From the NCBI GenBank assembly GCA_032719365.1, contig CM064871.1, forward strand, positions 62,942,416 to 63,006,415: a stretch of 64,000 bases of DNA, read 5' to 3'. This DNA comes from Prinsepia uniflora (lineage: Eukaryota > Streptophyta > Magnoliopsida > Rosales > Rosaceae). The notes under the pieces are model-generated. The model was not told the DNA's origin. It searched no databases and was given only the letters and a program-made list of their open reading frames with translations. Of this stretch, positions 25,901 to 38,405 are shown piece by piece. Position 1 is the first letter of the stretch, and each line of letters begins with the position of its first letter. The position numbers were made by a program, and so were the translations under genes.

Positions 25901-28900
25901 TAAAGCTACACGTGTGCTAACCGGGGTCTCAAACCCAAGTCTCTCCAGGGTCCACCCAGGTCAATGTCCGTAGATCAATGACCCTCCCTGAAAGTAACGA
26001 ACCATGCCCATCCTGAGAGTAAGGAACCCAACTGGGGGGCGACTCCACTCAGTCAGTGCTCCGTGACTACTCCGGGGTCCACCTAGGCCAACGACCCTCC
26101 CCGGAGGAGACAATCATATATAAAGGATGGAGTATGAAAAACCTTTTGAAATCATTCTTGAAACCTTTCAAGGATTCATGCCCGGCCCCCATAAGCCGTC
26201 ATGAACCATAAAATCCTTTCATGGGTTCATGCCGGTTCCCATAAACCGTCATGACCCGTAAATCCATTTCAAGGGTTCATGCCGGTTCCCATAAACCGTC
26301 ATGAACCATAAAAACCATTTGTAATACATAACTGGGCCCTAGGCCCGAATCCACATAGAAACTGGACCCCAAGTCCGAATCGTAAATCAACTGGGCCTCC
26401 GGCCCGATTCTGTAAATCAAATGGACCTCAAGTCCGAGAATTACCTTTTCAAATCCAAAATCATTTCATGAAATCATATCCAAAACCACAAGAATGGAAA
26501 ATCAGTGTAAAACCAGAAAACCTCGATTTACGTGCAAGCACGTAAATCTCCTCGAAATACGTGAAACCATATAATTTACAAATATCCAAATCAAACTCAT
26601 CAAATCACATTCATTATCCTTTTGGAAATCCAAAACCATTTCATTCAGACCAATAAAGACGTACGGACCCGTATAGGCACCGTGTAGGGCCGAAACCTCG
26701 AAATACGTGCCTATACTTAACCACACATCCAAATGCACTCATAGCATCACAAACAAGTATTTAAAACATATAATAATCATTTATACATGCACCAATTTAG
26801 AAAACAAGGTCCACTCACAGACCGTCCGAGCTGCCGCCTCGATTTGCGTGCCATAGGCTCTCCCGAGCCGATCACTGTCACCGGGACTCCCAAACCTGTC
26901 CAAATTTTAATAGAAGGTTAATAACTACTTAATTAACCTCCCATCAAAGCCCCGTAATTTTTCCGAACTTTTAACTATTTTTAAAACCAAACCTAAACCT
27001 TCGGACAGCCCTGGACCTATCGAAACGATATCCGATTGACACGCAACCAGTCCCAAAATGTTTACATCGAATAGATGATTTCACATGTTGGAACCTTCCC
27101 AAAATTCCTCCCCACGCTCCCACACGCGCCGCCTGAAGTAACTGCGCGTGGGCTTCACGCGCCAGTGAACAGTTCATCCTATTCCTTCGATCGAACCGGT
27201 CCGGCCGGTTCATTCTGTACAGTCCGGTCCAGCTGGACCGGCATGACCGGTCCGGCCGGTTCACTCTGTACAGTCCGGTCCAACTGGACCGGCATGACGG
27301 GTCTGGCCCTCCTACTCCCTCATTTTTGGTCCTTTTTCTTCCTAATCGATTCTTAACTTCCTAATATGATCATAGGAACTTGTTTGGATGATCAAAACAA
27401 AGAAAAACCCAAAGAACCCGAGGTTTGATTTTTGAACCTCACGGTTCAGTTTTTTCCATTTTCCTCCCACGACTTCTCAGCCGTCAACCACCACCAAAAC
27501 CGCCTTAAAACTGTCCTAGAAACCTGACTAACTCATCCTAATCGTCCAAAAGCAACCCTAATAGCGAAATCAATTACAAGGGGGAAAATGTCCTTACCGT
27601 GCACCCGCACGGGTTCGTGGCTCCACCGCCCACGACGGCGCCTTCCTGGGCCGGCCACTGCTTCCAACATCCTCCCCAATCTCTGGTCTCAGTCCTGGTC
27701 GAAATGGATGGGTTTTGGTTTGCACAGAGATGGAGAGAAATGGTGAGAAAATGAGATCGGGGAAAATGGTTTTGAAACGGAGAAAATGGAATGGAAAGCA
27801 CGGTGCATGAATCAATTTGGCTGTCCATTGGATGGGTGACACTTGTCACTCATCCATGGGCATCAGGACAAATATCTGGGCCCACTAGAGACAAAACTGT
27901 ACTTTTCGTCTCGTAAAACGTGTCGCTGGGAATAGTATCCCGAAACTTTCGTGAACCGTAACTTCGCCGTCGAACGTCCGAATTCGGCGTGCAGCCTGTC
28001 TACGGATTTGTATCATCCTTATCTACGTAACGGTCTTCGGCCCTCGGCCATCGGACCTCCTGGTCAAAAAGTCAACATTTTGACCATTTTAACCAAAATT
28101 ACCAAAATGCCCCTAAACTTCCCAACGTCATAACTTCTTCCTCGAACGTCGGAATTGAACGTACCACCTGTCTATGAACTCGTGACATCACGAATTACGT
28201 CACGGTCATCGGTCAAGGTCCATTTGACCGCCCGAATGAAAAGTCAACGTTTTGCCACGACTAGGGGCAAAACGGTCATTTGCATCGTTCTTCCGATTTC
28301 GCTCTACTAATCACGGATTAGCCTCACTAATCGTGATTAGTCACTAATCTAATCTAGGAATTTGGGACGGGTCGTTACAGGTTTGCACGACAAAGGGATG
28401 ATATGCATGAATGAATAAGGGTGGCATGTGGATGAGTGACACTTTTCACTCATCCATTGTGCAGGAATTAAATATATGGGGCCCACTAGGATGCAAAAGT
28501 AGTTCGTCTCGTAAAACGCACAATAGTGCCTCAAAACCTCTGTGAACCGTAACTTCGCCGTCGAACATCCGAATTCGACGTGCCACCTGTCTACAGATTC
28601 GTATCATCCTGATCTACGTAACGGTCCTTGGCCCTCGACCATCGGACCTCCCAAGTCAAAAGTCAACTATTTTCCCCTTTTGACCAAATTACCACAATAC
28701 CCCTGAACTTCCGAACATCATAACTTTTCCCTCGAACGTCGGAATCGAACGTACTACCTGTCTATGAACTTGTGACGTCCCGAAATACGTCCCAGTCATT
28801 GGCCAAAGTCCATTTGATAGTCAAAACAAAAAGTCAAAGTTTTGCCCACGAAGAGGGGCAAAACGGTCATTTTGCATCGTTCGTCCGATTTCGCTTAACT

Positions 28901-28971
28901 AATCACCGATTAGCCGCACTTATCACCATTAGTCACTAATCTAATCCCGGAATTTGGGACGGGTCGTTACA
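22948..28971 (-). mobile_element. Outer solo LTR (about 3.0 kb), interrupted by a second solo LTR
   Basis: Segments 22948-25372 and 28385-28971 make one LTR of about 3012 bp, from TGTCAGGACCC to GGGACGGGTCGTTACA. It has the terminal hairpin at 23001-23021, GGGC...GCCC units near 23860-23910 and the palindrome at 28430. I see no clean TSD (ATCCT against TTAAC), so it may have formed by recombination between different insertions. Confidence 0.8.
25373..28379 (-). mobile_element. Inner solo LTR (3007 bp) nested in a related LTR
   Basis: Runs from TGACAGGACCCATCCC to GGGACGGGTCGTTACA and is bracketed by perfect TSD GGTTT (25368-25372 and 28380-28384). The outer LTR continues in register on both sides. 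It carries the 26-bp palindrome at 27830-27855 and a CCGGTCCGGCCGGTTCA direct repeat near 27196-27300. Confidence 0.9.
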
Positions 28972-30349
28972 TTAACGACCAACTAACGATTCACGATGGA
29001 ATATTCCCACGTGTGACACTGTAGCTTCACATGCGCAGCGCGTGTGACGCGTGCGTGCGAGAGCTTGTGGTTGTGCGTGACTGGCACATTACAAAACTTT
29101 CTGGCATGTGGGCCTCTTTCTCGAGCCTTAGAAGGCGCATGGCGGCACGTGGGGCCGTTTTACAGCCTCTGGAGGCGCGTGGGGTGGTTTTCCAGGCCCA
29201 AAATGATGCATAGAGCTTTTTTTTCTGCTCCTGACAGAGTATAGGTGCTGCTTTTCGAATCCCAATAACGTTGAGCGCTGTTTCGAAAGTATTGGATAGT
29301 TTAGAAAGTGTTTAGGCTCATATTATGAAATTATTGGCTTTGTTTTGGGCCACTCTTGAGTGTTATGATTTGTGTAATGACATGTTAATAATTGCGACCT
29401 TTATGGGTGATTGCCTACGGTAAAATTGACTTGGGAGCTTGAGACTAGCTTGACTTGTCGGGTGATCTAACTCCCCGACTAGTGTGAGTGGACCCCCTTC
29501 TCTAAAACAATTTTATAATATTTATACTCACATGTTTTATGATGTTTGTACTTATGATAATTGTTGAGCATGCATGACTTATTATGTGCTAATTGTGATA
29601 TTTGTTTATGATGATTGGTTTACGATGCTTACTCGGTCATTCTGTTATACTATGATATAATGGTTAAGCATGTACGTTCATAGTCGAATCATATGTTGCA
29701 TTGCATATTAGTCCCCAAGGCATTGATGAGATAGTGTTGGAACCCACTTAGGAGGTGTCTAGTACCTATCTATAGGCCACATACTAGTCTTCCACGTGAT
29801 CGTTCACCTGCGCTGCTCGTTATACTAGTTAAAAAGTACCACTCCTATCCCCGAGCTCTAAGGGACTCGAGGTGACGGTGAATTGCATCCAGCCCTTCAT
29901 GTGGAAGAGGTACGCGAGAAATACACCCTGTTATGAATTGCGACTCAAGATCAATTATTTAGTAGGTTGACATGGTGACATGTTCATGGGTTATCATGAA
30001 TTATTAAGTATTATGAGATTTGATTATTTTATAATTATTTCTCGTATTATGTGCAAGTTTTATTATGATTGAATTCATGATTTTGAATAAAACGAGGGGT
30101 TAAAGGTTATTTACTGAAAAATGATTTTACACTGAAATAACAATTGAGTCCAATCACCCTTGTGTTTTAAACCGCTCAGGTCTCCTTGGCACGCACGTAC
30201 ATCAAGGAGGCGCTGGTGCTACTTTGACACTCACTCCTGAGCTTGGAGTGAAGTTAATGGAATAATCGACTAATGGCAGGTAAAGTGCTCTAAAAGGTTA
30301 CGCAGTAATTGCGAACAACTCCAAAAAAAAAAATTGTGGTTAAAAAAAT
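28972..30349. other. Non-coding, LTR-like sequence
   Basis: GC-rich 29000-29200 (GCGCGTGTGACGCGTGCGTG) is followed by GTGTGAGTGGACCCCCTTC near 29480, which matches the arrangement of GTGAGTGGACCTTG in the + strand LTRs at 40816 and 44873. It is therefore probably an old + strand gypsy LTR. Start and end are not definable and no gene is seen. Confidence 0.4.
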
Positions 30350-31510
30350 AAGGAAAAACACGAATAGGGGACGTCACCCCCGATTGTAGAAATGCATGAT
30401 TTAGTAAGATAGAGAATCAAGTCGTAAAAGAAAAATTAGCGACCAAGTTAGGAAAATGTAAATGGTGTCAAGATAAATCACTACACAAAGTGTGGTACAA
30501 TCATGTTACCGATAATTCATTGAGTAAACCAAAGTTATAGGAATAGTAAAACGTCACACACAAAAAGGTAAACATCACTAGTATCTCATTGATAAAAACA
30601 AAAGCAATGGTAATAAGGCTCAATTATTTGTAGGAAATTAGTTAACTCATTTAAAATTTTTGGAGGGACAATGACCCAGTTTAAAAACAATTCATAAAAC
30701 AGAGGTATAACAAGCAATAAAAATTTGGACCAAGAAATTTGAAAAGTTTCCAAGGTTCGTGCTACGAGAGTTTGGTTCATACAACAACGAAACGGTGATA
30801 AGAGTTCCCAATCTAATATCACAACAACCGAAAACCGTAAAGCACGAATAAGAGTGCATTTCAGAAGTTCACTTCCCCAAACTGCGGAGAGATCCACAAT
30901 GATTGAAAATTAAGAAACCCACGATAGGTTACACGATCTCGATCCCGTGGTAAAAGTTTTACGGATACGAATAACGAGAAATATTCCTCACAGTAGCCTT
31001 CAAGGCATCTTACTTGCAAAAACCCTGGCAAGAATCCCAAAAGAAGATTTCGGAGTCCTAAAGAGGACGACTTCACTAGTCAGTGCTAATGTAGTAGTTT
31101 CAGAAAACTTCTATCAACAAGGTCAACTGAGCACACAAAACGAGATGAGAGATTTTACCATAAGGAAAACTGTAAGCGATTTCATCGACCATGAATTCAA
31201 CACAATCAACGTTGAATAACTCATAACTCGTGCACACCACCTGTATGAGCACTAAGCTCATAAGCACTACCCAAACACAAAATTCGACGAAAACAATCTT
31301 GTTAAACTCGTAACTATGGGTGATAAAATTTAAGTTGAATTCCGATTTAACTCGTGGGAACTCATGATCAAACGGTAAACGAACTACAACTAACATCAAG
31401 CGATGTAACTAACTATTTGATGCGGGGCGCTAACATCGGATATTAGGTCGTATGATTATCATGCTTTCGAAAATTAATGGCATGTCCTAGAACCATGCTC
31501 TAATACCAAC
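30350..31510 (-). mobile_element. Retrotransposon leader region, - copy of an inverted pair
   Basis: Reverse complement matches 21267-22400. At its right end the - strand reads GTTGGTATTAGAGCATGG (31510-31493), a tRNA-Met-type primer site next to the LTR 31511-31769. No open frame of note. Confidence 0.7.
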
Positions 31511-31769
31511 TGTTATGACCCGACTCTTCTACCATGGTATTGTTTACTTTGGGTCCAGCCCTTACGACTTTGTTTCTGGGAACTCATGTGCAACATCCCA
31601 GTGGGTCAAACTCGCTTAACTTTAGAGTTCTAAGCAAACCCAAAGCCTGTAAGCCCCCAAAAGGCCTTGTTCTAGGTAGATACGTGTCCACACATATATG
31701 ACACTTCACCTTTACCTCCCTGAGCGATGTGGAATTGTTCACCGTTCTTCCCAAGAATTGGGTCTTAGA
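31511..31769 (-). repeat. Short LTR TGTTATGACCC...GGGTCTTAGA
   Basis: 259 bp, same family as the 323-bp solo LTR at 1610-19472 (shared CCCGACTC, TCTGGGAACTCATG-like, CAAAAGGCCT and TTGTTCACCGTTC blocks). The primer site on its left makes it the 5' LTR of a - strand element. The end CA is mutated to GA. Confidence 0.65.
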
Positions 31770-31802
31770 ATCATGTAGAAGTACACAACAAAATTCAACC
31801 TT

Positions 31803-33680
31803 CAATACTCAAAGTGCTAAGAGATAGACAACATGGCAGCCTCCATAGCATTTTTTAGTGGCTTGAAGGAATCCACCTTCAAGTACGTTGCCTTCACACA
31901 AGGATGGAAATACTGTAATAAGCTGATGAGGCAAGCTGTAATCCACGCCAAGGATAAATACTTCAACGCTCCACGAGCAAAGCCCAAGCAAAATATCACC
32001 AAACCTACTATTCCCCATAGAATAATCAGAATTCGAAGTCTCACAATGACTCCAACGGTTAGAACGAAGGCAAGAGGACCATGTCCATTGATGAATCGAT
32101 ATACAAGGTTAACCCTATCAACCTGGAGGTTGTTGGATGAATCCAATCCTGTATACGACCCCCATGACCTATCCACCACGGAAAAACCTCAACCAGTCGA
32201 GGAGATTAAGCTGAACACACTTAACATCGAGCATCCTAATCAACAATTCAAGATCGGCAAAATGATTCAGTCGAAGACTAGGGATACCTTCATCAAATTC
32301 CTCAGGGAAAACAACGATATCTTTGCACGTTTTTATGCTGGTATGCCGAGCATATCAACTGTTGTAATATGCCATCGACTAACCATCAACTCCTCTTTCA
32401 AACCTGTCACACATAAACAAAGAACATATGATGTCATGTGCCAACTTTCCATACAAGAGGAGATCACAAAGCTGAACACAATCCACTTCATGCGAAAAAT
32501 CATCTATGCCGCTTACGTAGCCAATATTTTCCTGGTGAAGAAGCACTCGTGGGCATGGAGAATGTGCATTGACTTCACTGATCTTAACAAGGCGAGTCCA
32601 AATGACAGTTTCCTACTTCTAAAAATTAATCTCCAAGTCGCAATGGCAGGTTACAAATTACTTAACTTCATAGACGCCTACTTTGACTACAATCAGATTC
32701 AAATGTACTCAGATGATCAAATCTACACAACCTTCTGCACCAACCTTTGTGTCTACTTTTACACATGTCTTTCAGATTGAAGAATGTCGGGGCAACATAC
32801 CAACGCCTGGTAAACTTTATGTTTGCTTATCATATCGGAAAGACCAATGAGGTATATGTATAGGACATGCTCATCAAGAGCAAAACAATATCAGAACATG
32901 TCTCTAACCTCTTCAAGATGTTCCAGGTGCTCATGAAGTACCAGATGAGACTCATCCATTCAAGTGTGTTTTCAGAGTTAGCTTTGAAAAATTCCTTCGC
33001 TATATAATCAGCTAGCGGGGATAGAAGCAAATCCCGAGTGGATCAAGGTAATCCTCAATATGCTGCCAGCATGCACAATCAAGGAAGTGCAAACTCTAAT
33101 TGGAAAATGGCAACTCTCACCATGTTCATAGCTAGATCAATGGAAAAGTGCCTACCCTTCTTCAAGGCTCTCAAGGCCAAGGGGATGACCGTCAATTAAA
33201 CCGCTGAATGCGACAAGGCATCCAATGGTTTTAAGGATTACATGAATATTGTACCCCTACTAGCTCGCTCAGACACCGGAGAACAACTGACCATATACCT
33301 TTCAGTCTCCACCTCAACCATCAATTTCATTTTAATCAAGTTGATGGAGGGAGCAAAGCACCGAGTTTACTAAGTAAGAAAAACATTTCAGGATATGGAG
33401 ACCAGGTAATATGATCTAAAGAAACTTGCTCTTGCCTTTGGTAACCACGACAAGAAGGCTCATGCCTTACTTCTAGACTCACCCAATCTTGTTCTAAATA
33501 AAGAATCCACTAAGACAAGTCCTCCAGAAGTCGGACACAGTTAGAATACTAATCAATGAGTAATCAAACTTAGCGAGTTTGACATCACCTATGCCCCAAG
33601 ATCATTTGAGAAAGGCCAAGTTGTCACTGATCTCATTTCATAGTTCACCTACACTACGTCCCAATACATGCCAAAAGAAC
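31803..33680 (+). pseudogene. Degenerate Tat-lineage gag end plus reverse transcriptase and RNase H
   Basis: An open frame 31833-32778 (315 codons) begins in gag-end sequence (LKESTFKY, RQAVIHAKDKYFNA). It then enters reverse transcriptase with VICHRLTINSSFKPV, RMCIDFTDLNKASPND and LLNFIDAYFDYNQIQM, a Tat-like DFTDLNKA box. A frameshift near 32750 moves the reading (LKNVGATYQRLVNFMF) one base on. In the YVDDM catalytic box the first Asp codon is a TAG stop (32861-32863). RNase H-like text follows (LKKLALAFG near 33420; IKLSEFDITYAPRSFEKGQV near 33570) with more stops. Protease between gag and RT is not recognisable. Not functional. Confidence 0.85.
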
Positions 33681-33689
33681 AAATAACGG

Positions 33690-34149
33690 TCACTAAGCAG
33701 CCAGCTGCCAAATCAAGGGTGGAGAACACCGCATCTTCACTAAACAAGTCAAAACTAGTCTAGAATCAATATGGACAGGTTAGCCTGCCACTATGGTTTC
33801 AGAGCGAAGCTCGTGCTCAACACGCCTAATCATGCAAAGCTTGAATACACCTAGGGTCTGGTGCCCATCCCAATACATTTCGACTGAATCATATACTAGG
33901 GACTGGTGCCATTTGACCAAGGTACACTTCCTTAATCAGGAACTTGGAGGACTAGTGGGTATACCCCTCTGGTCGGTTGACATGTATAGCCCAGAGTTAC
34001 AAGTCCTCAGGGGATATATGTTGATACCATATCAACCAACCAGACTCAGTATGACAAACAACCCCATAGATAAGCGATATGCCGCTAGGAAATCAACAGA
34101 CACACTATCCATTATGTAGGTTATGCCCACATTACCTCAAGAAACGCCC
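33690..34149 (+). pseudogene. Possible second RNase H (aRNH) remnant and eroded pol tail
   Basis: Near 33790-33875 the frame with KLVLNTPNHAKLEYT resembles the GLVLxxPxGxxLEYA start of the archaeal-type RNase H that Tat elements carry after their own RNase H. Beyond it the frames are full of stops and integrase motifs are not visible. An overlapping 108-codon open frame (33793-34119) is not recognisable as a protein. Confidence 0.35.
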
Positions 34150-37100
34150 AACATGTCCACTCGGCAGCCCCCACCCGGCAAGGGTGGGTCGTGACCCCTA
34201 GTACGACCCATTAACAAACATTAGTAATAATTCCCTGGCAAGACATAAGATCTATCGACACCCGTCTTCTATCCTGGATATCTACAGGACATGTGGCAGC
34301 ATCTCCTGAGATAACTTGAACCCTAAATCACTAGGATTCAATCACCACATTCATTTCTACTATCAATACCCTCTCAAACCATCTCATAAAGGTACATTCA
34401 TTCACTCCCTCTCAACACACGAACGAGACTCTACGTTTTTATACTTGCTTACTGACTTAAGTATCAGAACACATTAGGTCAACACTGTAAAGACCCGTCC
34501 CTGATTTTAGGGATTAAATAAGACTAATTATGGATTAGTGAGGCTAATAGGGGATTAGCTGAGGATTATCGGATATTCAGGGCCAAATTACGATTTTCCC
34601 CTACACGAGGGTAAAAAGTTGACTTTTGACCCGGGGGTCCGATGTAACGACCCTTCACGAATCATTGAGATTAATTAAGACTTACTGACGGATTATCAAG
34701 GATAATCGGGGATTAGACGAGGATTAGCGGACGTTTAGGGCGAAATGACGATTTTACCCTTGGATTGGGTGAAACGTTGACTATTCGTTCAGGTGGTCAA
34801 ATGGACTTTGGCCGATGACTGTGACATAGTTCGGGACGTCACGAGTTCATGGACACGTGGCACGCCCCATTCCGACGTTCGAGGAAGAAGTTATGGTTTT
34901 TGGAAGTTCAGGGGCATTTTGGTAATTTGATTGAAAATGAGCAAAAAGTTGACTTTTGACACGGGAGGTCCGATGTCCGATACGAATCCGTAGACAAGAG
35001 GCATGTTGAATTCGGACGTTTGACAAAAAAGTTATGGTTCACGAAAGTTTCAGGGAACTATTTACGATGTCACGTTTTACGAGGCAAAAAGTGGAGTTTT
35101 GTCTTATGTGGGCCCAGATATTTTCCCAGGCCCAATGGATGAGTAACAAGTGTCACTCATCCATTGCCTATCATCCCACATTCATGCATATCATTTCACC
35201 TTCTTTGTTTCTTCATTCAACCCGAAAACCATAAACGGGCAACCCAAACACCAACCCTCCCCACCATCCTATTCCATTCCCGAGCATGTTGATTGATAGG
35301 CTGAAGGTGAGAGTTTGAGGCAGCTGGATGACTGAGAGACGGCGGAGGACACGGTGGAGGAATGTGAGACCGATTACCCAACTATATCCAACTTTCCATT
35401 TTATGGGTAGTTTTGGATGATTGGGAGATGATTATTAGGCTGTTAGGAGTTTTTGGAGGGAATTTTGAATGACGAGGAAGGGTTGAACAACCCTGGGTGC
35501 AATCGGGGAAACATGGACCGTGGGAAGGAATTCTAACCAATGGGATTTTGTAGCTTTTTCATGTTTTTAATTATACAAAAAGATTGCTAGTGATGAATTA
35601 GGAAGATTGGAATCAAAAGGGGAAGAAACAGACCGAAAATGAGGGAGGAAAATAGGTGAACCGATCACGCCGGTTGGACCGGATCGGATTGCAGAAATAA
35701 ACCGGATTGGCCGGTTCGCCCAAGGTTGAAGAAACCTGTGCAGTGCGTGTGAGGCATTTCTTAGGGGAAAATCCAACATGTGAAATCATCTATTCGATGT
35801 AACGAACATTTTGGGACTGGTTTCATGTCGATCGGACATCGTCTCGATATAGTTCGGGCTGTCCGAAGGTTTCAGATCGATTTTAAAAATAGTTAAAAAT
35901 TCTGAAAAATTACGGGGCTTTAGTGAGGGGTTATTTAAGTAGTTAGTAACCCTCTAAATTAATTTGGACAGGTTCGGGAACCCCGGAGGTGACGATTGGC
36001 CCGGGAGAGGCGTATGGTGCATGTATCGAGGCGCAACTTCGGGCGGTATGTGAATTGACAAGACCCGCCTCGATCCCCCTGGGACCACCCGGGACGTGCC
36101 CTGCTCCCGTCTGACACCCGACATTAAAATACCAAAATTACCCTTATTGAAAATAAAATGCATAAAGAAAATCCAAATTTAAGTCATACATAGCGCGCCA
36201 CACAAATATCCGAATACAAATAGTGTCAGACAAGGGATAGTTCCCGAATACAGTTTATTGAGCACGACTCTAGACACACTACGTGCCAACCTACCCAGCA
36301 GTAGGGTTCAGGTGCGCAACGTAAACCTATGCCTCTTCCTCGGGATCCTCCTCCTCTTCCTCCTCAATAGCACCACCTGGAGGGGTAGTAAAACAACAAA
36401 GGTGAGTGGGCCGAAACTCAAGGTTTTCAAAATAGTTTACCATCTCGAAAACATATAGATTTTCCCCTCCGTTTTCCGAAAAGACATGCATTAGTATCAT
36501 CAACCACAAAATCATATAATCCTAAGTAGAATAATATCAACATAATATAATCTCAGTCACTGCACTATACATCCCAACCCTGACATCCTAGATGCCCGAC
36601 GTCCCAAACGCCCAATAAGGTCACAGTCCCAAGGCTACGCGTGCCACCCGGGGTCTCAATCCCGAGTCCAAATCCCGAACCCAGTCCGAGCATGGCATTC
36701 TAGATGCCAGACGTCCCAGACGTCCAACAGTAGCAATCCTGTTCCTGAGTCACTCTACGGTCCGGTCCCTCCGTAGAATGACTCCTCACAGGCAATGCGC
36801 CATGACCACTCCGGGGTACCTACATCCGGAGGAGACAGTATCCTAGGGTAGATCTATACAGTGCAGTACCTAAATATCGAAATCCATTATACATATACAT
36901 GACTCAAAACCGTTCATAAACAACCAGACGGGTCTCATGCCCAAACATCATAATACGTGCCATAAATCATACTCGAGATAATCATATACCTTTACTTGAA
37001 TCACATATAGATATCATAGAAAGTAAAACAGTTATGCATGCCGAGTTTTAGTGAAATCAAAGGCCCACTCACAGTACAATCCCGCTGCAATCCCGAGCGT

Positions 37101-37399
37101 AAAGCCCCGTCCAAGGGTTAAAGTACAATTCCTGTCATGTCCAAAGCATACATAAAGGTCACTTAAAGTCCCTATCAAACAACTAAGAAACCCTAGACTG
37201 AAACCGGCCCGGGAAAGCCGTCTGAACACACTTCCCAAGGCATCAAACCCTAATTTGACCAACCTTACAATCTCTGATCGACACGAAACCACCGCCATTG
37301 GATCCGTATCGTCGAAACCTTGAAAATGGCACTGGTCCCACACAAAACACTGTTCACACGCGCTGGTCAACCCTCTGGTCAACGGTGCTACAGTAATGC

Positions 37400-37543
37400 T
37401 GACGTCACTGCTGACGTTAGCATGACGTCATCACTGATAGTGTCAGAAGACACGTGTCAGCATTCCATTGGTCCCTGGTCTGTCTGTTTCTGACATGATG
37501 ACGTCATCATGACGTCACTGCTAACGTCATCATGATGACGTCA
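37400..37543. promoter_or_regulatory. Cluster of five TGACGTCA palindromes in LTR C
   Basis: Perfect TGACGTCA occurs at 37400, 37423, 37499, 37510 and 37536, with a TAACGTCA variant at 37522 and GACACGTGTC at 37449-37458. TGACGTCA is the core site for plant TGA/bZIP factors and CACGTG is the G-box. The density in 144 bp is far above background. Function as an LTR enhancer is inferred. Confidence 0.6.
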
Positions 37544-38379
37544 TCAGCTACAGTAACCGAGTCTGAGAACCGGGTCACCGCAGACCCACGGTTCAACCCG
37601 ATCAGTTCTCATCAACCCGACCACCATTTCTGGTGAGGTTTGTTCCTATGAACTCGTCACAATGTGTTCTATGGTCCTGTGTAATTAAAACGAGCTTTTA
37701 GGTTGAAGTAACCACCTAAAAATCGACGGGAAATCGGCTGCCGGCTCTGGTTCTTCTTCTCCGGCGAGTCGTCGAGCTTCCAGCCGTGAACCTTGGTCCA
37801 AAATGATCGTCTAGGTCCCCTAAGTGTGTCTCAAAAACAACCAAACAATTTTAACGTCAAAAATGAATGGTTCGAGACAGGGAAGGAAATCAGTGTCTCT
37901 CGGGTTTCTGGGCTTACCGCCGCCTTGTCGCCGCCGTGGGCTGCCCAGTCCAGTCCTGAGTCGTCCAGAGGTCTCAGTGGTCCTAACCCTAGGTTGGTTC
38001 CTGTCCTGGTGAGGTGGTTTGGACGGTAGGATGGTTTCGGGTTGTTTGGTTGCTCTCGGGTCTGGGAGTTTCCTGGCCGTGCAGGGTGGCCGTGGTGGTG
38101 GTGGCCAGTGTCTGGGGGTTGCTGGTGGTTGCCTGGTGCTGCCTGGTGTGTGAGGTTGGGCTGTGAGGTGGTGGAGTGATTGTGCAGAGAGTGAGAGTGT
38201 ACACGGGTTGAAAGAATGGAAATAAGAGAGTGAATCTCTGATGTTTTAAAACAGAATGAGAAAATGAAATCAACGGCTGAGATTGAGTCTGAGTGTAGGA
38301 TGAAGGGTGAGGATTTAAGGAGAGAAATTAATTAATTAATTAAATGGCAGACATAGATCCTGGTTTTAGGGAATGAAGG

Positions 38380-38405
38380 GGATGAGTGACACGTGTCACT
38401 CATCC
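38380..38405. promoter_or_regulatory. Perfect 26-bp palindrome, LTR-conserved
   Basis: GGATGAGTGACAC followed directly by its reverse complement, with a G-box core CACGTG. Imperfect versions occupy the same relative place in other LTRs: 27830-27855, 28430-28455, 35137-35162, 43758-43783 and 59834-59859. Confidence 0.7.

Noticed and set aside
22948..28971. TTAAC-type target duplication for the outer solo LTR
   Set aside because: The left flank is ATCCT; only a shifted TTAAT is similar, which is not convincing.
31833..32778. 315-codon open frame as an intact gene
   Set aside because: It mixes gag-end and RT sequence without protease, shifts frame near 32750 and has stops in catalytic motifs; it is a retrotransposon remnant.
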